Positions 21,876 to 31,224 of a stretch of DNA of 64,000 nt are shown here, piece after piece (the first letter of the stretch is position 1; the number at the start of each line of letters is the position of its first letter). The position numbers and the translations under genes are program-made. The notes under the pieces were generated by a model. The model did no database searches, was not told the origin of the DNA, and worked only from the letters and a program-made list of their open reading frames with translations. Source of the DNA: Vibrio ouci (GTDB lineage: Bacteria > Pseudomonadota > Gammaproteobacteria > Enterobacterales > Vibrionaceae); contig NZ_SATR01000022.1 in assembly GCF_004551525.1 (NCBI RefSeq), forward strand, positions 1 through 64,000, given 5' to 3'.

Positions 21876-23770
21876 TATTCTTCCTCACCCTTTTTTAGCA
21901 TGCCATGTTTCTTGAGATGAACAAGAAGAATCGAAATCGCTGCTGGTGTAATACCCGAAATACGCGAAGCAATACCGATTGATTCAGGTTTCGCTTCACC
22001 TAGCTTGGCCACAACCTCATTCGACAAACCGTTCACCTGCGAATAATCGAGATCGAGCGGTAACTTAGTATTCTCATGGCGCAGTGATTTTTCAATCTCG
22101 TCCTGCTGACGCTTAATGTAACCTTCGTACTTAACTTGGATCTCAACCTGCTCAGCCGCTTGTTGATCTTCAAGTGCCGGAGCAAAAGCGTCCAACTCTG
22201 TCAGTTGTGCATAAGTGATCTCAGGGCGACGTAGAAGATCCTCACCACTAGCTTCGCGAGCCATTGGGGTCTTCAGCAGCCCATTGAGCGCATCAACACC
22301 TGCTGATTTTGGATTCATCCAAATATCTTTTAGACGTTGACGTTCAGTTTCCATGTTGTCGATTTTTTCATTGAAGCGTGCCCAACGAGCATCATCAATC
22401 AAACCTAACTCACGTGCCTGTGCGGTCAGACGCAGATCGGCATTGTCTTCACGCAGCAGCAAGCGATATTCAGCGCGAGAGGTAAACATACGGTACGGCT
22501 CTTTGGTGCCCATTGTTGATAAGTCATCAATCAATACGCCCATGTAAGCTTGGTCGCGGCGAGGGCTCCAGCCTTCTTTGCCTTGACTGTGTAAACTTGC
22601 GTTTAGACCAGCCATTAGACCTTGTGCTGCCGCTTCTTCGTAGCCTGTTGTGCCGTTAATTTGGCCGGCAAAGAACAAGCCACTAATAAATTTGGTTTCG
22701 TAAGTCTGTTTCAAATCACGTGGATCGAAGAAATCGTATTCGATCGCATAACCTGGACGAACAATATGTGCGTTCTCGAAGCCTTTCATCGAGCGAACGA
22801 TTTGCACCTGTACATCAAATGGCAAGCTGGTGGAAATACCATTCGGGTATAGCTCGTGAGTGTCTAGCCCTTCTGGCTCAATAAAGATCTGATGGCTGTT
22901 CTTATCCGCAAAACGCATTACCTTGTCCTCAATCGAAGGACAGTAACGAGGGCCAATACCTTCAATAACCCCAGCGAACATAGGACTACGGTCTAGGTTA
23001 TTACGAATAACGTCGTGCGTTTTTTCGTTGGTATGAGTAATAAAACACGGAATCTGACGCGGGTGATGTTCACGCTTACCCATGAATGAGAATACAGGAG
23101 CAGGATTGTCACCATGCTGCACTTCCAGATCAGAAAAATCGACACTGCGTGCATCAATACGAGGTGGAGTACCTGTCTTAAGGCGATCAACACGGAAAGG
23201 CAACTCACGTAAACGATCCGCTAAAGCGATCGATGGAGGATCCCCTGCTCGTCCGCCTGATGAGCTTTCCATACCGATGTGGATCTTACCACCAAGGAAA
23301 GTACCCACGGTTAAAACCACGGCTTTGGCATGAAAACGCAGACCCATTTGGGTGACGACACCTGTGACTTGATCATTGTCGACAATCAGATCATCAACGG
23401 ATTGTTGGAACAAAGTTAAGTTAGGTGTGTTTTCTAACGCATGACGAACATAGGCTTTGTACAACGCACGATCCGCTTGCGCACGTGTTGCTCGAACCGC
23501 AGGTCCTTTGGACGCGTTTAATGTTCTAAACTGAATACCCGAATGATCAATGGCCTGAGCCATTAATCCACCCATTGCATCGACTTCTTTGACTAAGTGT
23601 CCTTTGCCAATGCCACCAATCGCAGGGTTACATGACATTTGACCTAAAGTATCAATGTTGTGTGTAAGCAAAAGCGTATTTTGCCCTGTTCGAGCTGATG
23701 CGAGTGCGGCTTCCGTTCCTGCGTGACCGCCACCAACAACAATGACGTCAAATTTTTCGTGATAAAGCAT
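21875..23770 (-). CDS. mnmG: tRNA uridine 5-carboxymethylaminomethyl modification enzyme MnmG
   Basis: MnmG (GidA, 631 residues) is the FAD-dependent partner of MnmE. Together they install the cmnm5 group on wobble uridine 34 of certain tRNAs. The N-terminal dinucleotide motif [17 protein letters not shown] is at about 11-27, and the family signature [12 protein letters not shown] follows near 195-206. It is transcribed away from oriC, as in E. coli, and heads the mnmG-rsmG-parA-parB run. Its partner gene mnmE lies on the other side of oriC. Confidence 0.98.
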   Translation of the reverse strand: MLYHEKFDVIVVGGGHAGTEAALASARTGQNTLLLTHNIDTLGQMSCNPAIGGIGKGHLVKEVDAMGGLMAQAIDHSGIQFRTLNASKGPAVRATRAQADRALYKAYVRHALENTPNLTLFQQSVDDLIVDNDQVTGVVTQMGLRFHAKAVVLTVGTFLGGKIHIGMESSSGGRAGDPPSIALADRLRELPFRVDRLKTGTPPRIDARSVDFSDLEVQHGDNPAPVFSFMGKREHHPRQIPCFITHTNEKTHDVIRNNLDRSPMFAGVIEGIGPRYCPSIEDKVMRFADKNSHQIFIEPEGLDTHELYPNGISTSLPFDVQVQIVRSMKGFENAHIVRPGYAIEYDFFDPRDLKQTYETKFISGLFFAGQINGTTGYEEAAAQGLMAGLNASLHSQGKEGWSPRRDQAYMGVLIDDLSTMGTKEPYRMFTSRAEYRLLLREDNADLRLTAQARELGLIDDARWARFNEKIDNMETERQRLKDIWMNPKSAGVDALNGLLKTPMAREASGEDLLRRPEITYAQLTELDAFAPALEDQQAAEQVEIQVKYEGYIKRQQDEIEKSLRHENTKLPLDLDYSQVNGLSNEVVAKLGEAKPESIGIASRISGITPAAISILLVHLKKHGMLKKGEEE

Positions 23771-23879
23771 GAACCGACCTCAGGTATTCAAGAGAGAGTT
23801 GGACAGATAAAAGAGCGTTATTCTACCTTCTTTCACGGAGAGAGAAAATGCTTTTGACGCTTTTCATTCAAAGCTTGAA

Positions 23880-24136
23880 AGCTCTTATATATATAAGATC
23901 TATATATATGATCTTTTATTAGATCTACTATTAAGATCCCCCTTTTCTGTGGATAAGTGATAAATGATCAACAAGATCATGGATCTTACGCGGATCATAT
24001 CATGTGATCTTGCTTTGATCAGATCGAGGATTAGCTGGGATCAAAATAGCTAGTTATGCACAGGGGTAAAAAAGGATCTAAGTTGTTCTTTGGATAACTA
24101 TAGGTTAATCACCGGATAGATCATAGTTTATCCACA
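23880..24136. other. oriC: Chromosomal replication origin oriC (chromosome I type)
   Basis: The region between mnmG and mioC is a complete oriC resembling E. coli's in order and spacing. The AT-rich unwinding element comes first, with GATCT-led 13-mer-like units starting at 23897, 23910, 23922 and 23935 (steps 13, 12, 13). DnaA boxes follow: R1 TGTGGATAA (23948-23956), an R2-like TTATGCACA (24054-24062), R3-like TTTGGATAA (24089-24097) and R4 TTATCCACA (24128-24136). GATC occurs 14 times between 23897 and 24122, for Dam methylation and SeqA sequestration. The gap R1-R2 should hold an IHF bend. Confidence 0.95.
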
Positions 24137-24186
24137 GCTCGTTTGGTTAAATAATAAGCAAACAGTTTGTCGGGAAGTGAGGAAAG

Positions 24187-24195
24187 TTATTCACA
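24187..24195 (+). promoter_or_regulatory. Extra DnaA box right of oriC
   Basis: TTATTCACA differs from the consensus by one base. It lies 50 bp outside R4, toward mioC, and may extend the DnaA filament or regulate transcription coming from mioC. Confidence 0.5.
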
Positions 24196-24213
24196 TTGGA
24201 GGGGAGAAGAGGA

Positions 24214-24237
24214 AAATGGCCGTTAGTACGGCCATTT
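24214..24237 (-). terminator. Hairpin after mioC
   Basis: AAATGGCCG and CGGCCATTT form a stem with a 6-nt loop immediately after the mioC stop. On the minus strand only a short T run follows, so termination is probably partial and transcription could enter oriC. Confidence 0.65.
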
Positions 24238-24240
24238 AAA

Positions 24241-24681
24241 TTAGGCTTGAAAGAGGTGAATATGTGCATTTAGCCACTCTTCAGCAGCATCTTCAGGAAC
24301 GTCATGGCTAAGAACGTCGATAGTAAAACAGTCAGCTAGTGCAGTACCACCGATGTCAGAAAGTAGCTCGTGAGCGTGTAAACCGGCTGCGCAAAAGGTA
24401 TCGTAACTTGAATCTCCAATCGCGATAATAGCGTATTTAACATCACCCATTTTTGGTGGTGTGGCTCGTAGAGACGTAATAAATGGTTGGATATTGTCTG
24501 GGTATTCACCTGCGCCGTGGGTTGATGTGATTAGTAACCAGATGCCTTGTGTTGCGACATCAGCAAGCTCAGGTTGGTTATGAATGGTTGTTTCTAGGCC
24601 TTTTTCAATCAGTAGGTCACTCAAGTGATCGCCAACATATTCAGCGCCACCCAGCGTACTGCCGGTAATAATGTGGATCAT
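24241..24681 (-). CDS. mioC: Flavodoxin-like protein MioC
   Basis: MioC (146 residues) is a small FMN-binding flavodoxin next to oriC. The FMN phosphate loop is [13 protein letters not shown] (residues about 5-17), followed by [11 protein letters not shown] (about 55-65) and a GDSSYDTFC segment (about 89-97). E. coli MioC is linked to biotin synthase activity and its transcription reads into oriC, which is also the orientation here. The start is ATG 24681, because AAGGA lies 8 bp upstream; an upstream extension of the frame overlaps mnmE and is not supported. Confidence 0.93.
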   Translation of the reverse strand: MIHIITGSTLGGAEYVGDHLSDLLIEKGLETTIHNQPELADVATQGIWLLITSTHGAGEYPDNIQPFITSLRATPPKMGDVKYAIIAIGDSSYDTFCAAGLHAHELLSDIGGTALADCFTIDVLSHDVPEDAAEEWLNAHIHLFQA

Positions 24682-24700
24682 TTCTATTCCTTTTCGAATA

Positions 24701-24726
24701 AAAAACGCGGCCACAAGGCCGCGTTT
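24701..24726 (-). terminator. Terminator of mnmE
   Basis: AAACGCGGCC and GGCCGCGTTT make a perfect 10-bp stem with a 4-nt loop, ending in a T tract on the minus strand. It sits between mnmE and mioC. Confidence 0.9.
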
Positions 24727-24730
24727 CAGG

Positions 24731-26092
24731 TTATTTACCAATACAGAATGAAGTAAAGATTCTGCCGAGCAAATCATCGGAACTAAATTCACCGGTAATT
24801 TCGCTCAGATGCTGCTGCGCGATACGTAGCTCTTCTGCGAGTATCTCGCCAGCCATATAGCCCTCAAGCTGTTGTTGGCCGATGTCTAGGTGCTCAGATG
24901 CGCTTTCAAGTGCTTCCAAATGACGACGACGCGCCATAAAGCCACCTTCATGGCCACCAGCAAAGCCCATGCACTCTTTTAGGTGCGTTCTCAGTGCTTC
25001 AACCCCTTCACCCGTCTTAGCGGAAAGGCGAATCAAGGTAGGATCATTGACGTGGCAAATGCCGAGATCTTCACCGGTTTGATCTGCTTTGTTGCGGATC
25101 ACGGTCATGCCAATATTGCCTGGTAGACGATCAACGAAATCGGGCCAGATCTCTTTAGGGTCAGTGGCATCTGTGGTGGTGCCATCAACCATAAAGAGTA
25201 CTCGGTCAGCTTGTGCGATCTCATCCCATGCTCGTTCAATACCGATTTTTTCAACTTCATCGGATGCATCGCGCAGGCCTGCAGTATCGATGATATGCAG
25301 CGGCATGCCATCAATATGGATATGTTCGCGTAGAACGTCACGTGTGGTACCAGCAATATCGGTCACAATCGCGGACTCTTTACCTGACAGTGCATTGAGT
25401 AGGCTAGATTTACCGGCGTTTGGTCGACCAGCGATGACCACCTTCATTCCTTCACGCATAATTGCGCCTTGGTTCGCTTCTTGGCGTACAGCGGCTAAGT
25501 TATCGATGATGGTTTGCAGGTCTGCAGAGACTTTACCATCGGCGAGGAAGTCGATTTCTTCTTCAGGGAAGTCGATAGCAGCTTCGACATAAATGCGTAG
25601 ATGAATCAGCGATTCGACCAAGATATTGATTCGGCCAGAGAAGGCACCTTGAAGCGATTGCAGTGCTGACTTTGCTGCCTCTTCTGAACTGGCATCAATA
25701 AGGTCGGCAATCGCCTCTGCTTGGGCTAAATCGAGCTTATCGTTTAAGAATGCACGCTCAGAGAATTCGCCTGGACGCGCGGTACGAAGACCAGAAATTT
25801 TAAGGATACGCTTAATCAGCATATCCATAACAACCGGGCCACCATGACCTTGTAGCTCAAGGACATCTTCCCCAGTAAAAGAGTGTGGGTTAGGGAAGTA
25901 GAGCGCGATACCTTGGTCGAGTTGGGTGCCATCTTCTGCGGTAAATGGCAGATACTCAGCATAACGTGGGCGCAGCTCTTTACCTGTCACTTCGAGTGCG
26001 ACTTTCGCGGCGAGTGGGCCAGATACGCGGATAATGCCCACGCCACCACGTCCTGGGGCGGTTGCCTGTGCAACAATGGTATCAGTTGTCAT
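24731..26092 (-). CDS. mnmE: tRNA modification GTPase MnmE
   Basis: MnmE (453 residues) works with MnmG on wobble uridine of tRNA. The N-terminal formyl-THF-binding domain (about 1-118) begins [20 protein letters not shown]. An all-helical domain surrounds the G domain, whose P-loop is [12 protein letters not shown] (about 222-233), with DTAGLRDA as the G3 region (about 268-275). The protein ends in CIGK, the invariant C-terminal motif with the catalytic cysteine (residue 450). It follows yidC on the same strand but is separated by a terminator. Confidence 0.98.
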   Translation of the reverse strand: MTTDTIVAQATAPGRGGVGIIRVSGPLAAKVALEVTGKELRPRYAEYLPFTAEDGTQLDQGIALYFPNPHSFTGEDVLELQGHGGPVVMDMLIKRILKISGLRTARPGEFSERAFLNDKLDLAQAEAIADLIDASSEEAAKSALQSLQGAFSGRINILVESLIHLRIYVEAAIDFPEEEIDFLADGKVSADLQTIIDNLAAVRQEANQGAIMREGMKVVIAGRPNAGKSSLLNALSGKESAIVTDIAGTTRDVLREHIHIDGMPLHIIDTAGLRDASDEVEKIGIERAWDEIAQADRVLFMVDGTTTDATDPKEIWPDFVDRLPGNIGMTVIRNKADQTGEDLGICHVNDPTLIRLSAKTGEGVEALRTHLKECMGFAGGHEGGFMARRRHLEALESASEHLDIGQQQLEGYMAGEILAEELRIAQQHLSEITGEFSSDDLLGRIFTSFCIGK

Positions 26093-26163
26093 AGTTGTGC
26101 CTGTCTATTCTTGGTGCCATATCGTGGCAAATAAGTAATGTGATGAATTGTAATCAGCTCAAA

Positions 26164-26192
26164 TAAAAAAGGCGACCCTTAGGCCGCCTTTC
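26164..26192 (-). terminator. Terminator between yidC and mnmE
   Basis: A GC-rich stem (AAAGGCGGCC with GGTCGCCTTT, one bulge) is followed by TTTATTT on the minus strand. It lies 22 bp after yidC and gives an end to the rpmH-yidC transcript. Confidence 0.8.
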
Positions 26193-26212
26193 TTGCTATT
26201 TCCGCTTAAAGG

Positions 26213-27835
26213 TTACTTAGAGTGTAAGCCTTTTTTCTCCAGTGCTTTGTAAATCAGCGACTGTTGAATCAGTGTAACTACGTTCGATACTAGCCAGTAT
26301 AGAACCAGACCTGATGGGAAGAACAGGAAGAAGAAAGTAAACATAACCGGCATAAAGGTCATGATCTTCTGCTGCATTGGATCCGTTACTGTTGTCGGGC
26401 TCATCTTCTGAATTAGGAACATAGAAGCACCCATCAGTAGTGGCAAGATGTAGTAAGGGTCTTGCGCTGAAAGGTCGTGAATCCAACCAAAGAATGGTGA
26501 GTGACGCAGTTCAACCGATTCCATCAGTGCCCAGTACAGTGCGATGAAGATAGGCATCTGTAGGACAAGAGGAAGACAGCCACCTAGTGGGTTCACTTTC
26601 TCTTTCTTGTACAGTTCCATCATCTCTTGGCTCATACGCTGACGGTCATCACCGATGCGTTCACGCATTGCTTGCAGTTTTGGCTGCAGCATACGCATTT
26701 TCGCCATAGACGTGTATTGCGCTTTCGTTAGTGGGTACATTGCACCACGTACGATGAAGGTCAAACAGATGATTGCCACACCCCAGTTACCCACAAAGCT
26801 TTGGATAAATGACAGTAGTGTGTGCAGTGGTTTTGCGATAAACCATAACCAACCGTAGTCGACTACTAGATCTAGGTTTGGCGCTACTTCAGCCATTTGG
26901 TCTTGTAGTTTAGGACCAACCCAAAGTGTTGCTTGGAATTTTGCACTGTCGCCGTCAGCAATGGTTTTGTTTGGCATACGAACACCAATATCACCTAGGT
27001 TGCCGATCACGCGAGTGTATAGGTTTGCACCAGGCTCGTTGCGTGGGATCCATGCAGAAGCAAAGTAGTGCTGGATCATTGCTGCCCAACCTTGGCCGTT
27101 AGCCAGGTTTAGAGACAGGTTACGATCTTGCATATCTTCGAAGCTGTACTTTTTGTAACGAGTATCTTCAGTAGAGTATGCACCACCACGGTAAGTTGGC
27201 ATTGTGATGCTACCACCAGCGTCAAGAAGGTTTTGACGTAGGTGAGCGTACATACCAAATGTCGCGTTGTTACCAGATTTGTTAACGATGTCGTATTCAA
27301 CGTCAACAGCGTAGCTGCCGCGTTTCATCACGAATGTCTTAGTGTACTCAAGACCGTTAGCCGTGAACGTCATTGGGATGCGTAGTTCATCTTGGCCATC
27401 TGCAAGCGTAAAGCTGTCTGCACTTACAGAGTAAGCTGGACGGTTTGTGCTGCTTAGGTCGATACCTTGAGGACCAACAAGGCCACTCTGAGCAATGAAC
27501 TGATGACCAGCTTCGTTCTTAAGTAGAACAAATGGGTCTTCTGAATCAAGCTCGTTTGAGTATTGGTTTAGGTCTGCATTAATTACATCACCGCCAACCG
27601 TATCAATCGACAGAGTCAATACATCAGTTGTGACGGTAATTGTTTTTGCTGAAGCTTGTTGCTGCGCTGGCGCAGGGTCTAGCTCGTCGGCAAATGATGG
27701 TGCAGGTAGAGTACTGCTTGATTGAGCCTGCTCAACCGGCTGAGGCGTTGGATTCTTTGCAACTTGCCATTGCTGGAACAATAGGAAAGAAACCAGTGCT
27801 AGCGCGATTAACAGGATATTACGTTGAGAATCCAT
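26213..27835 (-). CDS. yidC: Membrane protein insertase YidC
   Basis: YidC (540 residues) inserts and folds inner-membrane proteins, alone or with SecYEG; the Fo c-subunit encoded nearby is a classic client in E. coli. It has an N-terminal helix (about 7-22), a large periplasmic beta domain (about 55-340), and the conserved five-helix core from about 345 onward. The core includes the family segment [20 protein letters not shown] (about 420-439). The start is ATG 27835, 3 bp after the yidD stop. Confidence 0.98.
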   Translation of the reverse strand: MDSQRNILLIALALVSFLLFQQWQVAKNPTPQPVEQAQSSSTLPAPSFADELDPAPAQQQASAKTITVTTDVLTLSIDTVGGDVINADLNQYSNELDSEDPFVLLKNEAGHQFIAQSGLVGPQGIDLSSTNRPAYSVSADSFTLADGQDELRIPMTFTANGLEYTKTFVMKRGSYAVDVEYDIVNKSGNNATFGMYAHLRQNLLDAGGSITMPTYRGGAYSTEDTRYKKYSFEDMQDRNLSLNLANGQGWAAMIQHYFASAWIPRNEPGANLYTRVIGNLGDIGVRMPNKTIADGDSAKFQATLWVGPKLQDQMAEVAPNLDLVVDYGWLWFIAKPLHTLLSFIQSFVGNWGVAIICLTFIVRGAMYPLTKAQYTSMAKMRMLQPKLQAMRERIGDDRQRMSQEMMELYKKEKVNPLGGCLPLVLQMPIFIALYWALMESVELRHSPFFGWIHDLSAQDPYYILPLLMGASMFLIQKMSPTTVTDPMQQKIMTFMPVMFTFFFLFFPSGLVLYWLVSNVVTLIQQSLIYKALEKKGLHSK

Positions 27836-27837
27836 CG

Positions 27838-28101
27838 TTATTTATCTCTGTCTTGTTGTTGGACTGGTGGTACGGGATCGTATGTCCAACCCTTCTTATT
27901 TAAAGGGTTGCATTTTAATAGACGTTTGCTTGATAACCAACACCCTTTTACAAAACCGTGAGCTTTCAACGCTTCTAGGGCATAAGTAGAGCAAGTTGGG
28001 GAAAAACGACAACGTGGTCCAAGAATTGGACTAATAAAGCCTTGGTAAAATCGAACTATGCCGATTGCTACCCACGTGAAGGGCGAGACAGGCGCTGCCA
28101 T
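27838..28101 (-). CDS. yidD: Membrane protein insertion efficiency factor YidD
   Basis: This 87-residue protein belongs to the YidD/UPF0161 family, encoded between rnpA and yidC. It carries the conserved stretch [19 protein letters not shown] and the cysteine pattern [15 protein letters not shown], with CNPL near residue 64. E. coli YidD lies at the inner membrane and aids insertion of YidC/Sec clients. It overlaps rnpA by 34 bp and abuts yidC, so translation is coupled. Confidence 0.95.
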   Translation of the reverse strand: MAAPVSPFTWVAIGIVRFYQGFISPILGPRCRFSPTCSTYALEALKAHGFVKGCWLSSKRLLKCNPLNKKGWTYDPVPPVQQQDRDK

Positions 28102-28424
28102 AATTTATCAAACAATTTGAATATTTCTTCATTGCTTAAATCTTGCGCGGTTTTCTTAGCAATAACAACATAATCTTTGTGTGCAAGTTGATGTTGATTG
28201 TTACGAAAGCTTTCACGAGCAAGGCGTTTAAAACGATTGCGACCAACGGCGGTTTTAATCTGCTTTTTAGGAACGGCTAAACCTAGTCGAGGATGAGATA
28301 GGCTATTTTTACGGGCAATGATGGTGAAATGAGGTGAGCCAGCTCGGTGAGCTTGCTGGAAGACATTTTGATAATGCTCGGGAGTTAACAAGCGTAACTC
28401 CCGATTGAACGCGTACGTATTCAA
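28068..28424 (-). CDS. rnpA: Ribonuclease P protein component
   Basis: RnpA (118 residues) is the protein cofactor of RNase P, which matures tRNA 5' ends. It contains the RNR signature region [17 protein letters not shown] (about 61-77) and an N-terminal [11 protein letters not shown] (about 12-22), both typical. It follows rpmH by 12 bp and overlaps yidD at its 3' end, as in other bacteria. Confidence 0.96.
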   Translation of the reverse strand: MNTYAFNRELRLLTPEHYQNVFQQAHRAGSPHFTIIARKNSLSHPRLGLAVPKKQIKTAVGRNRFKRLARESFRNNQHQLAHKDYVVIAKKTAQDLSNEEIFKLFDKLWQRLSRPSRG

Positions 28425-28436
28425 AATAATCGAAGA

Positions 28437-28571
28437 TTACTTAGAAAGACGCTTACGGCCTTTAGCGCGACGTGCGTTGATTGTTGCACGACCGTTCTTT
28501 GTAGCCATACGTGCACGGAAACCGTGAGTACGCTTGCGCTTTAGAACTGAAGGTTGAAAAGTGCGTTTCAT
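28437..28571 (-). CDS. rpmH: 50S ribosomal protein L34
   Basis: This 44-residue, very basic protein is L34 of the large ribosomal subunit. The translation starts [19 protein letters not shown], continues with [19 protein letters not shown], and ends LSK. It fits the L34 family over its full length. The start is ATG 28571. It is the first gene of the rpmH-rnpA-yidD-yidC cluster and is preceded by a long structured leader. Confidence 0.97.
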   Translation of the reverse strand: MKRTFQPSVLKRKRTHGFRARMATKNGRATINARRAKGRKRLSK

Positions 28572-28633
28572 GATAAATACCTTTACTGATCAGTAGTTTT
28601 AGGTCAATGTTAACCCGGCGTGGGTAGTAACGT

Positions 28634-28683
28634 CTTCTTTATATATAAAGAGGACAAAACCGACGCCTCTCAACAAAGAGGCG
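28634..28683 (-). promoter_or_regulatory. Structured rpmH leader
   Basis: Two symmetrical elements precede rpmH. One is a 16-bp perfect palindrome (TCTTTATATATAAAGA at about 28635-28650), the other a CGCCTCT/AGAGGCG hairpin (28664-28683). Both lie between the predicted promoter and rpmH, so they would be in its 5' untranslated region. Their role is unknown; autogenous control of a ribosomal protein operon is possible. Confidence 0.45.
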
Positions 28684-28746
28684 GAATTGTAATCACAGTC
28701 ACACAAAGTGTCAATCTTTGTGCAAGCGCTAAATTCCGGCCGAGCG

Positions 28747-28774
28747 ATTATACGTAGTGTGAGCAAAATCTCAA
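28747..28774 (-). promoter_or_regulatory. Predicted rpmH promoter
   Basis: On the minus strand TTGAGA (28769-28774) and TATAAT (28747-28752) are 16 bp apart. The predicted start lies about 170 bp before rpmH, leaving a long leader. The call is by motif only. Confidence 0.6.
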
Positions 28775-28801
28775 GGATCAAACGATCCTCTGAGGCGATC
28801 T

Positions 28802-29539
28802 TTATTCAGCACCAACTTGTCGAAGGAATTTTTGTAAGCGAGGATCTTGTGGATTACCAAAGATATCCTGTGGAGAACCTTGCTCAACAATATTGCCTTC
28901 AGCCATAAAGATCACCCGATCGGCGACCTCTCTAGCAAATTGCATTTCATGTGTGACCACCAGCATAGTCTGATGTTTTGTTGCTAAGTCCTTCATTAAA
29001 TTGAGAACTTCTCCAACCCATTCAGGATCGAGTGCCGATGTCGGCTCATCAAAAAGCAGCAACTCAGGTTGCAATGCCATGGCGCGTCCGATACCCACAC
29101 GTTGCTGTTGGCCACCAGACAGTGCCGCTGGATAACTTTCGCCTTTATCGCCTAAGCCAATATCATCAAGAATCTCTTGAGCGCGAGTTAGAGCGTCCGA
29201 TTTTTTCCAGCCACGCACGGTAATCAAACCTTCGGCAATATTTTGTCGTGCTGTCATATGGGCAAAAAGGGCATAGTTCTGGAAAACAAAGCCTGTTTTA
29301 CGACGTAGTGCGAGCACTTCTGCTTTTGAGTGTTTTTCACTATCGACGCTGACATCATCAATGGTAATGACACCTTTATCGGCACTTTCAAGAAAGTTGA
29401 CCGTGCGCAGTAGGGTGGATTTACCGGTACCGCTAGAGCCAATGATAACGATGATCTCACCTTGGTTAATTTCCAGGTCGATCCCTTTTAGTACTTCAGT
29501 GTCGCCAAAGCGCTTATGAATATTGTCTAGTTTGATCAT
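28802..29539 (-). CDS. Amino-acid ABC transporter ATP-binding protein (cystine-type)
   Basis: This 245-residue ATPase energises an amino-acid importer of the polar amino-acid (PAAT) family. The Walker A is GSSGTGKST (34-42), the Q-loop follows in GFVFQNYALF (about 88-97), the signature is LSGGQQQR (about 141-148), and Walker B is LLLFDEPTSALDP (about 161-173). The C-terminus has no extra regulatory domain, as usual for PAAT. It overlaps the permease by 4 bp. The substrate is inferred from the binding protein of the same cluster. Confidence 0.9.
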   Translation of the reverse strand: MIKLDNIHKRFGDTEVLKGIDLEINQGEIIVIIGSSGTGKSTLLRTVNFLESADKGVITIDDVSVDSEKHSKAEVLALRRKTGFVFQNYALFAHMTARQNIAEGLITVRGWKKSDALTRAQEILDDIGLGDKGESYPAALSGGQQQRVGIGRAMALQPELLLFDEPTSALDPEWVGEVLNLMKDLATKHQTMLVVTHEMQFAREVADRVIFMAEGNIVEQGSPQDIFGNPQDPRLQKFLRQVGAE

Positions 29540-30207
29540 CGTACATACGCCTTATTCAGTTTGGCTTCTGCCCAAATTTGCACTCGGGTTAGGATTACCA
29601 CGACACCCCAGTAAATGAGGGCGACGGCGAGGAAAGCTTCAAAGAAGCGAAAGCTTGAAGAAGCCTCCATTTGCGCTTTGGCCATGATTTCAGCCACGCC
29701 TAAGGTAAAGGCCAAAGAGGTCGACTTAATCATATCGATGAAGTAATTCATCAACGAAGGCAAAGCGACACGGGTGGCTTGGGGCAAAATCACGCGGCGC
29801 ATTGCCTGAGGCGTGGTCATGCCGACAGAAAGGCTCGCTTCCATCTGGCTACGATCAATGCCGATAATCGCGGCGCGAATACTTTCAGCCATGTAAGCGG
29901 CAAAGTGGAGTGTTAAACCGATGACCGCCGCACCGAATGCATCAAGACCGACTAAGAACGGGAAGATTTGCGGTAAGCCATAATAAAGCAGGAACAGTTG
30001 CACCAGTAGCGGCGTACCACGAAAAAAACTGATGTAGAGCTGGCTAAGTTGATCGAGAACTGGGACGCGAAATACACGAATATTCGCCAAAATGACGGAT
30101 AAAATCAGTGAAAAGATTAAACCCCACGTCGCCATTTCCATGGTCGTGCCAAGATACCTAAGCAGTATCGGCATCAGATCCAGCATGTAATTAAAATCGA
30201 ATCCCAT
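29536..30207 (-). CDS. Amino-acid ABC transporter permease (cystine-type)
   Basis: This 223-residue inner-membrane subunit has about five hydrophobic helices and the PAAT EAA loop, visible near residues 135-165 (EASLSVGMTTPQAMRRVILPQATRV is the interacting region, ending in an ATPase-contact helix). It probably acts as a homodimer, since only one permease gene is present. I use ATG 30207; a TTG 12 bp upstream is open in frame but less likely. It is followed by the ATPase gene and preceded by a terminator-like hairpin. Confidence 0.87.
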   Translation of the reverse strand: MGFDFNYMLDLMPILLRYLGTTMEMATWGLIFSLILSVILANIRVFRVPVLDQLSQLYISFFRGTPLLVQLFLLYYGLPQIFPFLVGLDAFGAAVIGLTLHFAAYMAESIRAAIIGIDRSQMEASLSVGMTTPQAMRRVILPQATRVALPSLMNYFIDMIKSTSLAFTLGVAEIMAKAQMEASSSFRFFEAFLAVALIYWGVVVILTRVQIWAEAKLNKAYVR

Positions 30208-30244
30208 AACGTGTCCCAAAATAAATCACAAAAATAAAAAACAA

Positions 30245-30276
30245 AACCCACTGCAAAGGAAGGAAAGCAGTGGGTT
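30245..30276 (-). terminator. Intercistronic attenuator after the binding-protein gene
   Basis: AACCCACTGC and GCAGTGGGTT form a perfect 10-bp stem with a 12-nt loop, followed on the minus strand by TTGTTTTTTATTTTT. It lies between the binding-protein and permease genes, so it likely ends most transcripts and leaves less mRNA for the membrane and ATPase subunits. Confidence 0.8.
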
Positions 30277-30323
30277 ATAGGCTAGCCAACACTTATTCAG
30301 TTGGCTAGAAATCGGATCTCAGC

Positions 30324-31070
30324 TTATTTGGTAATATCAGCACCAAACCATTTCTGAGAGATTTTTGCTAGCGTACCATCAGCGCGCATTGCAGCAAGTG
30401 CTTGGTTTACTTCTGCTTGCAGTTTCTTGCCATTGTCGTTGTCAACAAATGGCCATGCGTTTTGAATCGTTTCAAATGGCTGACCTGCTAGCTGTAGTGG
30501 CAGACCTGTTTTCTTGATCAGCTCTAGTGCTGACAGGCGATCCATTACGAATGCGTCAGCGCGGCCTAGTGCAACATCGTGCTCGATACCCGTGTCGTAA
30601 GTCTTGATATTGATCTTGCCATCTTTATCGTAGTCACGCAGTAGTTGCTCAAAGTTAGAACCTAGGTTAACGGCAACCGTTTTGCCGGCTAGATCTTCAA
30701 CACCTTGGATGCTGTCATTGCCTTTGCGAACCGTGATTTGCGCGCCATCTACCACGTATGGGTCAGCAAATAGGTATTTTGCCTTACGTGCATCCGTCAT
30801 GGTGATTTGGTTTGAAATGGTATCAATACGACCTGTTTCTAGCAGACCAAATAAACCAGAAAAGTTTGCAGTCACGTATTCTACTTGGTAGTCGTTGCGC
30901 TTGCCGATCTCGTCCCATAGGTCAACTTCAAAGCCTTGCAGCTTGTCTTGCTGAACGAAAGTGAATGGGAAGTAGCGGCCAGACATGCCGACTTTAACTT
31001 CAGTTGCCGCTTGAACAGTAGCAGCAGAAAGCGCGATTGCTGCAACTGCAGCCTTAATCCAGTTTTTCAT
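30324..31070 (-). CDS. Periplasmic amino-acid-binding protein (cystine-type)
   Basis: This 248-residue solute-binding protein has a cleavable signal peptide (residues 1 to about 21, cut after VQA). The mature protein matches the cystine-binding family of TcyJ/FliY: GRYFPFTF (31-38), GFEVDLWDEIGK (about 47-58), NQITMTDARKAKY (about 87-99), ALGRADAFVMDRLSALELIKKT (about 168-189) and the C-terminal KWFGADITK. Cystine is the best guess, but other polar amino acids are possible. It is the first gene of the cluster and divergent from dnaA. In V. cholerae a three-gene importer also sits between rpmH and dnaA. Confidence 0.88.
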   Translation of the reverse strand: MKNWIKAAVAAIALSAATVQAATEVKVGMSGRYFPFTFVQQDKLQGFEVDLWDEIGKRNDYQVEYVTANFSGLFGLLETGRIDTISNQITMTDARKAKYLFADPYVVDGAQITVRKGNDSIQGVEDLAGKTVAVNLGSNFEQLLRDYDKDGKINIKTYDTGIEHDVALGRADAFVMDRLSALELIKKTGLPLQLAGQPFETIQNAWPFVDNDNGKKLQAEVNQALAAMRADGTLAKISQKWFGADITK

Positions 31071-31224
31071 AGTACAACTCCATATAATTATGGGGATAAA
31101 TACTACTGTCTCTTTACTTAATTAGATAAATAACCAAGAGCAATAACCTAGACAGTAGAGTAATAAGGTGGAGAAATAATCACTCGCAACAGGTTAGACG
31201 AACCCGGCGCAAGAAAGACGAAAT

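Noticed and set aside
19360-24240. ParB parS sites near parAB and oriC
   Set aside because: I looked for the GTTTCACGTGAAAC-type palindrome and saw no good match in the window; a TTTTCACGTG at about 39203 in avtA has too many mismatches in its second half.
25089-25592. Plus-strand open frame of 167 codons opposite mnmE
   Set aside because: It lies wholly inside a conserved gene on the other strand, has no ribosome site and an odd Ser/Arg/Ile-rich composition typical of an antisense shadow.
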